A stretch of DNA of 64,000 bases from Janibacter limosus NBRC 16128 (GCF_001570985.1 NZ_BCSS01000015.1:1-64000); one strand, 5' to 3'; shown: positions 33,730-42,181, counted from the first letter of the stretch. The notes: generated by a model not told the origin, from the letters alone. Numbers and translations: made by a program.

Positions 33730-35459
33730 GCTGCCTCCTCCCGCGCTGCCTGGCTCTCGACGATCTCGACATAGGTCGGGCAGCTCGCGAGCAGCTCCTC
33801 GTGGGTGCCGTCGCCGACGACCCTCCCGTCGTCGAGGACGACGATGTGGTCGGCGTCGATGATCGAGGAGACGCGTTGGGCGACGACGAGGACGACGCTG
33901 TCGGTGACGGCCGGACGCAGGGCGGCCCTCAGCCGGGCGTCCGTCGTCAGGTCGAGCGCGGAGAAGGCGTCGTCGAGCAGGTAGATCGCCGGGCGACGCA
34001 CGAGGGCCCGAGCGATGGACAGCCGCTGGCGTTGGCCTCCGGACAGGTTGGTCCCGCCCTGGGCGATCGGTGAGTCGAGCCCCTGCTCGAGGTCCTGCAC
34101 GAAGCCCTCCGCCTGGGCGATCCGCAGGGCCTCCCACAGCTCCTCGTCACTCGCCTCGGGCCGGCCCTGCCGCAGGTTGGTGGCGATGGTGCCGGTGAAG
34201 AGGAAGGGCTTCTGCGGGACGACGGCGATGCTGCGCCACAAGGCGTCAGGGTCGAGCTCGCGCACGTCGACGCCACCCACGAGGACCCGCCCCCCGGTCG
34301 CGTCGTGCAGGCGCGGCACGAGGTCGAGCAGGGTGCTCTTGCCCGCGCCGGTGGACCCGATGATCGCCGTGGTCCTCCCCGGCTCGGCCCGCACGTCCAC
34401 ATCGCACAGGACCGGCGAGTCCGCGCCGGGATAGGAGAACTCCACGCCCTCGAGGACGACCGACGGACGCTCCTGCGTCATCGGCCGCGGGTCGGTCGGC
34501 GGCACGACGCTGGACTCGGTCGAGAGCACCTCGTCGATGCGACCGGCCGAGACCGCGGCACGCGGGATCATCATCGACATGAAGGTCGCCATCATCACCG
34601 ACATGAGGATCTGCATGAGATAGGTCATGAAGGCCGTCAGGGCGCCGATCTGCATCTGGCCGCTGTCGATGCGCTGGGCGCCGAACCACAGGACCGCCAC
34701 GGTCGAGGCATTGAGGATGACCATGACGATCGGGAAGGCGAGCGACATCAGGCGGCCGACGGCGATGGCCGAACCCGTGTACTCGGTGTTGGCCACCCCG
34801 AAGCGCTCGCGTTCGCTCCCTTCGCGCACGAAGGCCCGGACCACGCGCACGCCGGTGATCTGCTCACGCAGGATCCGGTTGACCGTGTCGACGCTGGTCT
34901 GCATGCGTCGGAAGTTGGGGACCATCGCGCGGATGACCAGCCCCACGGACACGGCGAGCAGGGGCACGGCGACCGCCACCAACCAGCTCAGTCCGATGTC
35001 CTCGCGCAGCGCCATGATGACGCCGCCGATCATCATCATCGGCGCGGTGACCATCATCGTCAGCGCCATGTTGGTGACCAGCTGCACCTGGGTGACGTCA
35101 TTGGTCGTGCGCGAGATGAGTGTCGGCGCGCCGAAGCGGGCGACCTCCTGCGCGCTGAAGCTGCCGACCCGGGAGAAGACCGCCGCCCTCAGCCGGGCAG
35201 CCATCGTCGCGGACAGCCCGGCACCGATCCAGGTCGCGGCGATGGTGGTGACGATCTGCAGGACCGACACCGCGAGCATCACCCCGCCGTGGCGGACGAT
35301 GTAGCCGGTGTCACCGGTCGCGACACCGTTGTCGATGATCTCGCCGTTGAGGCTGGGCAGGTAGAGGGAGGCGAGGGTGGCAGCCAGCTGGAGGACGAGC
35401 AGGGCCGCGACCCGGCCGCCGGTGCCGCTCAGGTGGCGGCGGACGAGGCGTAGGAGCAC
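33726..35459 (-). CDS. ABC exporter half-transporter, subunit with degenerate ATPase site
   Basis: 577 residues: six TM helices, then a nucleotide-binding domain with Walker A GSTGAGKSTLLDL, signature LSGGQRQRLSIARAL and Walker B AIYLLDDAFSALD. The residue after the Walker B aspartate is Asp instead of Glu, and the H-loop position reads VAQRVS (Gln), the degenerate-site pattern of heterodimeric exporters. GTG 35459 lies 6 bases after AACAAT with TTGGGC 17 bases before it, a good leaderless promoter; the frame extends upstream without support. First gene of the two-gene exporter operon. Confidence 0.9.
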   Translation of the reverse strand: MLLRLVRRHLSGTGGRVAALLVLQLAATLASLYLPSLNGEIIDNGVATGDTGYIVRHGGVMLAVSVLQIVTTIAATWIGAGLSATMAARLRAAVFSRVGSFSAQEVARFGAPTLISRTTNDVTQVQLVTNMALTMMVTAPMMMIGGVIMALREDIGLSWLVAVAVPLLAVSVGLVIRAMVPNFRRMQTSVDTVNRILREQITGVRVVRAFVREGSERERFGVANTEYTGSAIAVGRLMSLAFPIVMVILNASTVAVLWFGAQRIDSGQMQIGALTAFMTYLMQILMSVMMATFMSMMIPRAAVSAGRIDEVLSTESSVVPPTDPRPMTQERPSVVLEGVEFSYPGADSPVLCDVDVRAEPGRTTAIIGSTGAGKSTLLDLVPRLHDATGGRVLVGGVDVRELDPDALWRSIAVVPQKPFLFTGTIATNLRQGRPEASDEELWEALRIAQAEGFVQDLEQGLDSPIAQGGTNLSGGQRQRLSIARALVRRPAIYLLDDAFSALDLTTDARLRAALRPAVTDSVVLVVAQRVSSIIDADHIVVLDDGRVVGDGTHEELLASCPTYVEIVESQAAREEAA

Positions 35460-35465
35460 CGGATG

Positions 35466-35494
35466 ATTGTTGCACCGTGCAGGCTTTTGCCCAA
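35466..35494 (-). promoter_or_regulatory. promoter of the heterodimeric ABC exporter operon
   Basis: Minus-strand TTGGGC (-35) and AACAAT (-10) with a 17-base spacer; the -10 ends 6 bases before GTG 35459. Confidence 0.45.
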
Positions 35495-35546
35495 CCAGGT
35501 TCCCCCGACCCCTGCGGAGGCCGCCCGCAGCCATCTCGAAGGGGGG

Positions 35547-35831
35547 TCAGCGCCCGTATCGACCCTGGTCGCGGGCCTTCCAGCAGGCGTTGTGCCAGTG
35601 CCGGCGGTCGTCCACTCCCCCGAGTCCGTCGTCGGGCCAGACGACGACGTGCGCGGTGCCCGGCGCGATCTGGTGGGTGCACCCCGGGCAGACATAGCTG
35701 CGGGTCGAGGTCTGACCGCTCAGCTGTCGCACGATCCAGGCGCGACCCATCCAGGTCTCCCGCGTCTGGGGCGCCCGACCCAACGCGAGCGGACGGTGCT
35801 CGTCTCGTCTGCGGCGGTTGGATCGACCCAT
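35547..35831 (-). CDS. small zinc-ribbon-like actinobacterial protein
   Basis: 94 residues. Basic N-terminus (GRSNRRRRDEHRPLALG), ETWMGRAWIVRQLSG, then YVCPGCTHQIAPGTAHVVVWPD and DDRRHWHNACWKARDQ. The CPGC and HWHNAC pairs suggest a zinc site. Homologues are widespread in actinobacteria and often labelled ATP/GTP-binding without evidence; the function is unknown. ATG 35831 gives the conserved GRS-Arg-rich N-terminus. Confidence 0.78.
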   Translation of the reverse strand: MGRSNRRRRDEHRPLALGRAPQTRETWMGRAWIVRQLSGQTSTRSYVCPGCTHQIAPGTAHVVVWPDDGLGGVDDRRHWHNACWKARDQGRYGR

Positions 35832-35864
35832 GCCAGCAGTGTCCCAAACTCAGCGCACGGGGAA

Positions 35865-35965
35865 GGAAGGGAGGTGGGTCGACGCGACTCAGGCCGACGT
35901 CGAGAACGAGAGGTGACCACACGAGGACGAAGGACTTCGGCCCAGCGTCGACCCATCTCGCTTCC
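35865..35965. repeat. long-armed inverted repeat (21-bp arms, 59-base spacer)
   Basis: Arms 35865-35885 and 35945-35965 match at 19 of 21 positions and contain the palindrome GTCGAC. The spacer holds TGGTCACCTCTCGTTCT (minus strand), which resembles a segment of the repeat at 13361-13476 (TGGTCATCTCTAGTTGT). It is non-coding. Confidence 0.5.
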
Positions 35966-35980
35966 GCACCCGAGGACGCT

Positions 35981-36013
35981 CTGAGCCCCGGACCAAGGCG
36001 GTCCGGGGCTCAG
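35981..36013 (-). terminator. hairpin terminator after the 3-hydroxyacyl-CoA dehydrogenase gene
   Basis: A 14-bp perfect stem (CTGAGCCCCGGACC) with a 5-base loop, 20 bases beyond the stop at 36033. Confidence 0.75.
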
Positions 36014-36032
36014 GTGAGCGAAGGGGGTGGGC

Positions 36033-37241
36033 TCAGTAGGTGCGGAACCCCTCACCGGTCTTGCGGCCGAGCTTGCCCGCAGCGACGACCTCGCGCAGCA
36101 GCGGCGCGGGGGTCAGGGACTCGTGCTCGAACTCCGCGAGGAGCTCCTCCTCGATGGCCAGGGCCACGTCGTTGCCGACGACGTCGAGCAGGGCGAAGGG
36201 CCCCATCGGGTAGCCGTAGTGCTCGGTGATCGCGCCGTCGATGACGTCGAGCTCGGCGCCGTCCTCGTGCGCCTTGATGGCGTCGTTGAGGTACGGGAAG
36301 AGCAGCGCGTTGACGATGAAGCCGGAGCGGTCGGAGCAGCGGACGGCGACCTTGCGCGTGCTGCGGCACAGGTCCTGGACGGTGTCGAGGACGTCCTGAC
36401 CGGTGCTCGGGTGGTCGATGATCTCGACGAGCTTCATGACCGGTGCAGGGTTGAAGAAGTGCATGCCGACGACGTCCTGCGGGCGCTTGGTCTGCGCGGC
36501 GAGGTCGGAGATGGAGAGCGAGGAGGTGGTCGTGGCGAGCACGGCGCCGGGCTTGCAGATGCGGTCGAGGTCGGCGAAGAGCTGGTTCTTGATGCTCATC
36601 TCCTCGGCGATCGCCTCGACGACGATGTCGACGTCGCCGAGCGCCTCGCGCTCGGTGGAGCCGGTGAGGCGACCGAGGATCGCGTCGGCGTCGCCCTGCT
36701 CGAGCCGGCCCTTGGTGACCTGACGGCCGAGGTTCTTGGCGATCGTGGCGGCGACGGCGTCGATCTTGTCCTGGCTGCGCGCGATGTAGGTGACGGGGAA
36801 CCCGTTGACGGCGAAGACCTCGATCATGCCGGTCGCCATCGTGCCGGAGCCGACGACACCGACGGCCTTGATCGGGCGGGCAGCGCCCTGACCGACATGG
36901 GAGGGGGTGAGCTCGTCGGCGACGACCTCGTCACCCTCGTAGGTGTAGAAGCCCTTGCCGGCAGCCTTGCCGGTGCGCCCCTCGGAGACGAGGCGCTCGA
37001 TGGCGGGGTTGGGCTGGTGGCGCGGGTCACCGCTCTCAGCGAAACGAGCGGCGAGCGCGTCACGGACGGTCTCGAGGCCGAGCTCGTCGATGACGGTGAG
37101 GGGTCCCTTGGGCAGCCCGCAGCCGAACCGCATGCCGTTGTCGACGTCCTCACGGGACGCGTACTTCTCCTCGAACATCGAGGCGGCGTGGTTCAGGTAC
37201 GGGAAGACGAGGGCGTCGGCCAGGGCGCGGGAGTCAGACAT
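36033..37241 (-). CDS. 3-hydroxyacyl-CoA (3-hydroxybutyryl-CoA) dehydrogenase, duplicated C-domain form
   Basis: 402 residues. The domain order is unusual but recurrent in actinobacteria: first a 3HCDH C-terminal-type domain (residues 1-105: DALVFPYLNHAASMFEEKYAS, GLPKGPLTVIDELGLE, GKAAGKGFYTY), then the NAD domain (GVVGSGTMATGM near 130; VVEAIAEEMSIKNQLFADLD; HFFNPAPVMKLVEII with the catalytic His), then a second C-terminal domain ending GRKTGEGFRTY. It oxidises or forms 3-hydroxyacyl-CoA with NAD(P). In this setting reduction of acetoacetyl-CoA to 3-hydroxybutyryl-CoA for the ethylmalonyl-CoA pathway is likely. ATG 37241 is chosen; ATG 37253 in frame is possible. Confidence 0.9.
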   Translation of the reverse strand: MSDSRALADALVFPYLNHAASMFEEKYASREDVDNGMRFGCGLPKGPLTVIDELGLETVRDALAARFAESGDPRHQPNPAIERLVSEGRTGKAAGKGFYTYEGDEVVADELTPSHVGQGAARPIKAVGVVGSGTMATGMIEVFAVNGFPVTYIARSQDKIDAVAATIAKNLGRQVTKGRLEQGDADAILGRLTGSTEREALGDVDIVVEAIAEEMSIKNQLFADLDRICKPGAVLATTTSSLSISDLAAQTKRPQDVVGMHFFNPAPVMKLVEIIDHPSTGQDVLDTVQDLCRSTRKVAVRCSDRSGFIVNALLFPYLNDAIKAHEDGAELDVIDGAITEHYGYPMGPFALLDVVGNDVALAIEEELLAEFEHESLTPAPLLREVVAAGKLGRKTGEGFRTY

Positions 37242-37335
37242 GACAGGCAGCATCTCAGCCGCGATGACCCGTCGGTAGGGGTTGGCAGCGTGACGGTCCG
37301 CACAGGACGATCACGACACGATTCCGTTGTGCGCG

Positions 37336-37341
37336 TAGGGT
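37336..37341 (+). promoter_or_regulatory. -10 box for nucS, leaderless type
   Basis: TAGGGT ends 7 bases before the GTG start at 37349. Confidence 0.5.
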
Positions 37342-37348
37342 CTGCGGG

Positions 37349-38044
37349 GTGCGAGTGGTGATTGCGACCTGCAGCGTCGATTACGAGGGGCGGCTGAACG
37401 CCCACCTGCCCCTGGCGACCCGTCTGCTCATCGTCAAGGCGGACGGATCGGTGCTGATCCACAGTGACGGCGGCTCCTACAAGCCGCTGAACTGGATGGC
37501 ACCCCCGTGCTCCATGGCCGAGATCGAGCCGGACGAGACAGAGGTCACCGAGGGGGTGACCGCAGTGTGGAATGTGCAGCACGCCAAGAACGAGGACCGC
37601 CTGCGGGTGAAGCTCCACGAGATCCACCACGACTCGGCCCATGAGCTGGGCATCGACCCCGGGCTGGTCAAGGACGGCGTCGAGGCCCACCTGCAAAAGC
37701 TGCTCGCCGAGCACATCGAGACCCTGGGCGACGGCTACACGCTCGTGCGCCGCGAGTACATGACCGCCATCGGTCCGGTCGACATCCTCGCCAAGGACGC
37801 CAAGGGCGTCTCCGTCGCCATCGAGATCAAGCGCCGCGGCGAGATCGACGGTGTCGAGCAGCTGACCCGCTATCTCGAGCTGATGAACCGGGACCCCGCG
37901 CTGCGGCCGGTCACCGGAGTCTTCGCCGCCCAGGTCATCAAGCCCCAGGCCCGCACCCTCGCCGAGGACCGCGGCATCCGCTGCGTCACCCTCGACTACG
38001 ACGAGCTCAAGGGCATCGACACGAGCATGCACCGCCTCTTCTAG
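37349..38044 (+). CDS. nucS: mismatch-specific endonuclease NucS (EndoMS)
   Basis: 231 residues. NucS replaces MutSL in actinobacteria: it cuts both strands at mismatches and works with the beta clamp. The N-terminal domain ([48 protein letters not shown]) is the DNA-binding part; the PD-(D/E)XK nuclease core is [45 protein letters not shown], with Asp in PVDIL and Glu-Ile-Lys. The C-terminus ends MHRLF, resembling the clamp-binding tail of the family. The GTG start is supported by the -10 box. Confidence 0.96.
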   Translation: MRVVIATCSVDYEGRLNAHLPLATRLLIVKADGSVLIHSDGGSYKPLNWMAPPCSMAEIEPDETEVTEGVTAVWNVQHAKNEDRLRVKLHEIHHDSAHELGIDPGLVKDGVEAHLQKLLAEHIETLGDGYTLVRREYMTAIGPVDILAKDAKGVSVAIEIKRRGEIDGVEQLTRYLELMNRDPALRPVTGVFAAQVIKPQARTLAEDRGIRCVTLDYDELKGIDTSMHRLF

Positions 38045-38055
38045 CGAGAGCGGTC

Positions 38056-38367
38056 TCAGTCGAGCTCCATGCGGGCGAAGGGAGTCTCCCCCGCCCCCTC
38101 GCAGGTCAGGACGAGCACCGTCTCCCCCCGGTGCAGGTCGGCGATCTCCCCAAGCACGGCCCTGCCCGGCCCGGGCGCTGCCAGCCCGGGCTCGTCCTCC
38201 AACGGCACGTCGAGCGTCTGCGCCAGCCGACCACCGGCATCATCCGTGGGTGCCCGCACGACAGCCAGCACCCGCTCTCCGGCGAGGGCTGCGACGAGCT
38301 CGTCGGCCCCCTTCGGATCACGGGGTGAGGCGGCGACCAGCAGGATCGCCGGGCAGTGCAGGGCCAT
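38056..38367 (-). CDS. small hypothetical protein
   Basis: 103 residues: ALHCPAILLVAASPRDPKGADELVAALAGERVLAVVRAPTDDAGGRLAQTLDVPLEDEPGLAAPGP..., GEIADLHRGETVLVLTCEG. The alternating strand/helix pattern and codon use look real, and the layout faintly recalls a reduced histidine-phosphatase-like alpha/beta fold, but no catalytic RHG is present. It is convergent with nucS. The function is unknown. Confidence 0.55.
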   Translation of the reverse strand: MALHCPAILLVAASPRDPKGADELVAALAGERVLAVVRAPTDDAGGRLAQTLDVPLEDEPGLAAPGPGRAVLGEIADLHRGETVLVLTCEGAGETPFARMELD

Positions 38368-38390
38368 GCCTCGAGACTAGACCCGCGGTC

Positions 38391-38522
38391 TCACACCAGG
38401 CTGAGGGCCATGTCCGCGAGCGCCAGCGTCAGCGCGCCAGCAAGCACGACCCAGGCGATCGCCGCGACCGGCACCGACTCGACCACGTGGATCCAGGAGA
38501 GCTGCCGGCCCAGACGGCTCAC
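38391..38522 (-). CDS. 43-residue single-TM small protein coupled to ethylmalonyl-CoA mutase
   Basis: GTG 38522 overlaps the mutase stop (GTGA) and the frame ends at TGA 38391. It begins VSRLGRQLSWIHVVESVPVA and continues with AIAWVVLAGALTLALADMAL: a short basic/amphipathic start and one hydrophobic helix. The coupling and coherent membrane pattern support a real gene; no homologue is recognised. It might be a small actinobacterial membrane protein with no tie to the mutase beyond co-transcription. Confidence 0.55.
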   Translation of the reverse strand: MSRLGRQLSWIHVVESVPVAAIAWVVLAGALTLALADMALSLV

Positions 38523-40606
38523 GCGTCGGTGGTCTCGAGCGCCGGCAGGCCCCGGTTGTCGCGGATGATGTCGAGGAACCGGCCCATGATCTCGTTGAGC
38601 CCGAAGTCCTTGGGCGTGAAGACGGCCGCCACGCCCATCTCGCGCAGCTTCGCCGCGTCGGACTCGGGGATGATCCCGCCGACGATGACCGGGATGTCAC
38701 CGGCGCCCTGGGCCTTGAGCCCCTCGATCACGTCGGGGACGAGCTCCATGTGCGAGCCGGAGAGGATCGAGACACCGACGAGGTCGACGTCCTCGGCCAC
38801 GGCCGCGGAGACGATCTGGTCGGGGGTCAGGCGGATGCCCTGGTAGATGACCTCGAAGCCGGCGTCACGCGCGCGGACGGCGATCTGCTCGGCGCCGTTG
38901 GAGTGACCGTCCAGCCCCGGCTTGCCGACGAGGACGCGCAGCGAGCCGCCGAGCTCCTCGCTCGTGGCCCGGACGCGGTCGCGGACAGCGGCCAGGTCGG
39001 CCGAGCCACCCGAGGCGACACCGACGGATCCGGAGACACCGGTGGGCGCGCGGAACTCGCCGAAGACCTCACGCAGGGCCTGCGCCCACTCACCGACGGT
39101 GACACCGGCGCGCGCGCAGACCATGGAGGCCTCGAAGAGGTTGTCGTCGGTCGCCGCGATCTCCTTCAGGCGCTCCAGCGAGTCCGTCGCCGCCTTGGCG
39201 CCGGCGGGGTCGGCATCGCGCTGGGTGCGCCAGGCGCGGATGGCCTCGATGGCCTTGGCCTCGACGTCGGCGTCGACGGTCTGGATCGCGGTGTCGAGGT
39301 CGGCGGTGAGCGGGTTGGGCTCGGTGGTCTCGAACTTGTTGACACCCACGACGATGTCCTGACCCGCCTCGATGCGCTGGCGTCGCAGGGAGTGGCTCGC
39401 GACGAGGGCGTTCTTCATGTACCCGGACTCGACGGCCGGGACGGCACCGCCCATGTCCTGGATGCGCTCGATCTCGGCCTTGGCGCCCTCGACGAGCTCG
39501 GCCACCTTCTTCTCCACGACGGGAGAGCCGGCGAAGAGGTCGTCGTACTCGAGCAGGTCGGACTCGAAGGCGAGGACCTGCTGCAGGCGCAGCGCCCACT
39601 GCTGGTCCCACGGACGCGGTAGGCCGAGGGCTTCGTTCCACGCCGGCAGCTGCACAGCGCGGGCGCGGGCGTCCTTGCTCAGCGTGACCGCGAGCATCTC
39701 GAGGACGATCCGCTGGACATTGTTCTCCGGCTGCGCCTCGGTCAGGCCCAGGCTGTTGACCTGGACGCCGTAGCGGAAGCGGCGCTGCTTGGCATCGGTG
39801 ACGCCGTAGCGCTCCCGGCAGATCTCGTCCCACAGCTCGACGAAGGCGCGCATCTTGCACATCTCCTCGACGAAGCGCACGCCGGCGTTGACGAAGAAGG
39901 AGATGCGGGCGACGACCTTGCCGAAGTCCTCCTCCGGCACGCGGCCGGAGTCACGCACGGCGTCGAGGACCGCGAGCGCGGTCGACATCGAGTAGGCGAT
40001 CTCCTGGACGGGGGTCGCCCCGGCCTCCTGCAGGTGGTAGCTGCAGATGTTGATGGGGTTCCACTTCGGGATCTCGTTCACCGTGTAGGTGACCATGTCG
40101 GTGATCAACCGCATCGAGGGAGCCGGCGGGAAGACATAGGTCCCGCGGCTCAGGTACTCCTTGATGATGTCGTTCTGCGTCGTGCCGGCGAGCCGAGCGC
40201 GCACCTCGGCGGGGTCCTGGCCAGCGGCCTCGGCCTGCTCCTCGGCTGCGACCTGGTACATGGCGAGCATGTACATCGCGACCGCGTTGATCGTCATCGA
40301 GGTGTTCATCTCGTCCAGCGGGATCTGGTCGAAGAGCCGTCGCATGTCACCGATGTGGCTGATCGGCACGCCGACCTTGCCCACCTCACCACGGCTGAGC
40401 ACGTGGTCGGGGTCGTAGCCAGTCTGGGTCGGCAGGTCGAAGGCCACGGACAGACCGGTCTGGCCCTTGGCCAGGTTGCGTCGATAGAGCTCGTTGGACG
40501 CCGCGGCACTGGAGTGTCCGGCGTAGGTGCGCATCACCCAGGGGCGGTCACGCTCGGGGCGTGCTGCCTCGGCTGCAGGGGTGGGGGCATCAGTGCTGTC
40601 GGCCAT
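38519..40606 (-). CDS. ecm: ethylmalonyl-CoA mutase (MeaA/Ecm), adenosylcobalamin-dependent
   Basis: 695 residues in one chain. It rearranges (2R)-ethylmalonyl-CoA to (2S)-methylsuccinyl-CoA. The N-terminus RPWVMRTYAGHSSAAASNELYRRNLAKGQTGLSVAFDLPTQTGYDPDHVLSRGEVGKVGVPISH matches the MeaA branch rather than methylmalonyl-CoA mutase. The TIM-barrel half runs to about residue 530; the C-terminal B12 domain carries the cobalt-ligand motif GLDGHSNG (H568) and GVSILSGSHMELVPDV. The ATG is preceded by TAACTT at 6 bases. MeaB, epimerase, Ccr and the cobalamin adenosyltransferase nearby complete the context. A 43-residue gene overlaps its stop. Confidence 0.95.
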   Translation of the reverse strand: MADSTDAPTPAAEAARPERDRPWVMRTYAGHSSAAASNELYRRNLAKGQTGLSVAFDLPTQTGYDPDHVLSRGEVGKVGVPISHIGDMRRLFDQIPLDEMNTSMTINAVAMYMLAMYQVAAEEQAEAAGQDPAEVRARLAGTTQNDIIKEYLSRGTYVFPPAPSMRLITDMVTYTVNEIPKWNPINICSYHLQEAGATPVQEIAYSMSTALAVLDAVRDSGRVPEEDFGKVVARISFFVNAGVRFVEEMCKMRAFVELWDEICRERYGVTDAKQRRFRYGVQVNSLGLTEAQPENNVQRIVLEMLAVTLSKDARARAVQLPAWNEALGLPRPWDQQWALRLQQVLAFESDLLEYDDLFAGSPVVEKKVAELVEGAKAEIERIQDMGGAVPAVESGYMKNALVASHSLRRQRIEAGQDIVVGVNKFETTEPNPLTADLDTAIQTVDADVEAKAIEAIRAWRTQRDADPAGAKAATDSLERLKEIAATDDNLFEASMVCARAGVTVGEWAQALREVFGEFRAPTGVSGSVGVASGGSADLAAVRDRVRATSEELGGSLRVLVGKPGLDGHSNGAEQIAVRARDAGFEVIYQGIRLTPDQIVSAAVAEDVDLVGVSILSGSHMELVPDVIEGLKAQGAGDIPVIVGGIIPESDAAKLREMGVAAVFTPKDFGLNEIMGRFLDIIRDNRGLPALETTDA

Positions 40607-40612
40607 GGTGGC

Positions 40613-40618
40613 AAGTTA
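40613..40618 (-). promoter_or_regulatory. -10 box for ethylmalonyl-CoA mutase, leaderless type
   Basis: Minus-strand TAACTT ends 6 bases before the ATG at 40606; no ribosome site is present. Confidence 0.5.
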
Positions 40619-40652
40619 CCCTCGCGCGGCCGTGCGCCACAGGCCTGTCCGC

Positions 40653-40687
40653 GGTGAATACGGCCACACTCCGCGTGGCCGTTCACC
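40653..40687 (-). terminator. hairpin overlapping the stop of the 40683 gene
   Basis: GGTGAATACGGCCAC pairs with GTGGCCGTTCACC (two unpaired bases) around a 7-base loop. It overlaps the stop codon of the membrane-protein gene and lies 47 bases upstream of the mutase start. Confidence 0.55.
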
Positions 40688-41777
40688 CGATCCGATCGGT
40701 GACCAGCCCCATGGCCCTTTCGATGGGTCCCTTGCCAAGCAGCCGCCACCACGCCCAGCAGGCCAGCACGGTGATGACGAGGATCCCACCGCCATAGAGC
40801 AGCCAGTGCTCGTAGGGGGCCCTCGGGTCCTCGACGAGCACCGAGCGCTGAGCCAAGGCGATGAGGCAGACGTGCAACACATACGCGGTGAGCGCCATGG
40901 CACCCACCGCACGCACGGGCATCAGCACCGTGACGGCGGGTGCCATGGGCGCCCACCGCGCGAGCAGCACGATGACGCCGAGCGCTGTGCCTGCGAGCGC
41001 GACGTCGAGGAGGGCGTCGGGCACGCCTCCCGAGACGATCTCGCTGACCCCGTGGCCGTGTCCGAGCAGGCGCAGGACGATGACTGCCGCACCGGCGAGC
41101 ACTCCGACGCCGATGCTGGTCAGGGCCGTGCGGACGGTGAGCCGGTACCGGGCGAGCAGCACACCTGCCAGGACGAAGGGGAGCAGGCTCACCACCCGGT
41201 AGTGGGTGGACAGCACGAGCCACTGGAGCACCTGATCGACCCATGCGGTGCCGTACACACGAGCCGGGTCGAGACCGGCACGCGCGGCAGCGTTGACCCA
41301 GGGCCCGATGGCGAAGGTGGCGACGGTGGTCACGGCCAGGATCGGCACGGGCAGCAGCGCCAGCGGCGAGGCGACCACGAGCGTCGCGCCGAGAGACATC
41401 AGGACGATCGCGACGAAGGTCCCGAGCTGCTGCAGCAGCACACCGAGGGCGATGAGGATCAGGCCGCGGACCACATTGCGCACGACGAAGGTGGCGCCGG
41501 CCGCCCGGTGGCGCCGCCTGGTGAGCACGATGCCGGCGGAGACGCCCATGACGAGGGCGAAGAGCGGCGAGGCGACGTTGTTGACCATGAGGAGGGTGAG
41601 CTTCACCGGGACGGCATCGGTCGGGGCCCACACCCGTACATGCGCGATGATCATGCAGACGACGGCCACTCCCCGCAGCAGGTCGACCGCGGGATCACGT
41701 CCGGTGTCCCACGGGTAGGCAGTGATGCGGGCTCGCTCGGTGCCCGCATGGCCTACTGCCTCGCTCTGCTGCGTCAT
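40683..41777 (-). CDS. multi-pass membrane protein, DUF418/acyltransferase-like
   Basis: 364 residues with about ten hydrophobic segments. The N-terminal DPAVDLLRGVAVVCMIIAHVRVW is the R-G-x-A/H pattern at the start of membrane-bound acyltransferase-like (DUF418/DUF1624, HGSNAT-related) proteins; PLFALVMGVSAGIVLTRR and YVLHVCLIAL also fit. An O- or N-acyl transfer role at the membrane is possible but unproven, and no donor/acceptor is suggested by context. The ATG has CGGAGG 5 bases upstream, with TAGACT as a possible -10 further up. Confidence 0.75.
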   Translation of the reverse strand: MTQQSEAVGHAGTERARITAYPWDTGRDPAVDLLRGVAVVCMIIAHVRVWAPTDAVPVKLTLLMVNNVASPLFALVMGVSAGIVLTRRRHRAAGATFVVRNVVRGLILIALGVLLQQLGTFVAIVLMSLGATLVVASPLALLPVPILAVTTVATFAIGPWVNAAARAGLDPARVYGTAWVDQVLQWLVLSTHYRVVSLLPFVLAGVLLARYRLTVRTALTSIGVGVLAGAAVIVLRLLGHGHGVSEIVSGGVPDALLDVALAGTALGVIVLLARWAPMAPAVTVLMPVRAVGAMALTAYVLHVCLIALAQRSVLVEDPRAPYEHWLLYGGGILVITVLACWAWWRLLGKGPIERAMGLVTDRIG

Positions 41778-41827
41778 GTCGCCTCCGGTCCTCGTCCTCG
41801 GCCGGAGTCTAGGGCGAGGGGCGTGAC

Positions 41828-42181
41828 TCAGACCGCCAGGTGGGCGCGGCGACGCACGACGCTCGTCGTGGGCGCGTCCTCGAGCAGACGGATGAGCCCG
41901 GCACGCCGCAGCAGGCGGGTGGTGCGCTCGTCGGCCCCGGTGAAACGCAGTCTGCGACCCGCACGGGCCGCCCGGGCATGCGCCCCCACGAGCGTCGCGA
42001 AGCCGAGCTGGTCGACGACGGTCGAGTCCGAGATGTCGACGAGGAGCTCATGGCCCTCGCGGATCGCGGTGACGAAGCCCTGCCGGAGATCTGCGCTGTG
42101 CCGCAGGTCGAAGGGCACGTGCACTCGCACTCGGGTGGTCCCTGAGCCACCCACCGGCGTCAGCGCTGTCATCGCGCTCAT
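41828..42181 (-). CDS. STAS-domain protein (anti-anti-sigma-like)
   Basis: 117 residues. RVRVHVPFDLRHSADLRQGFVTAIREGHELLVDISDSTVVDQLGFATLVGAHARAARAGRRLRFTGADERTTRLLRRAGLIRLL has the STAS beta-alpha pattern, and the loop ISDSTVVDQLG has a serine where SpoIIAA-like proteins are phosphorylated, though the usual D-S-S-G is altered. No anti-sigma kinase is adjacent. ATG 42181 follows GGCAGG at 8 bases; an upstream in-frame ATG at 42268 lacks support. Confidence 0.75.
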   Translation of the reverse strand: MSAMTALTPVGGSGTTRVRVHVPFDLRHSADLRQGFVTAIREGHELLVDISDSTVVDQLGFATLVGAHARAARAGRRLRFTGADERTTRLLRRAGLIRLLEDAPTTSVVRRRAHLAV

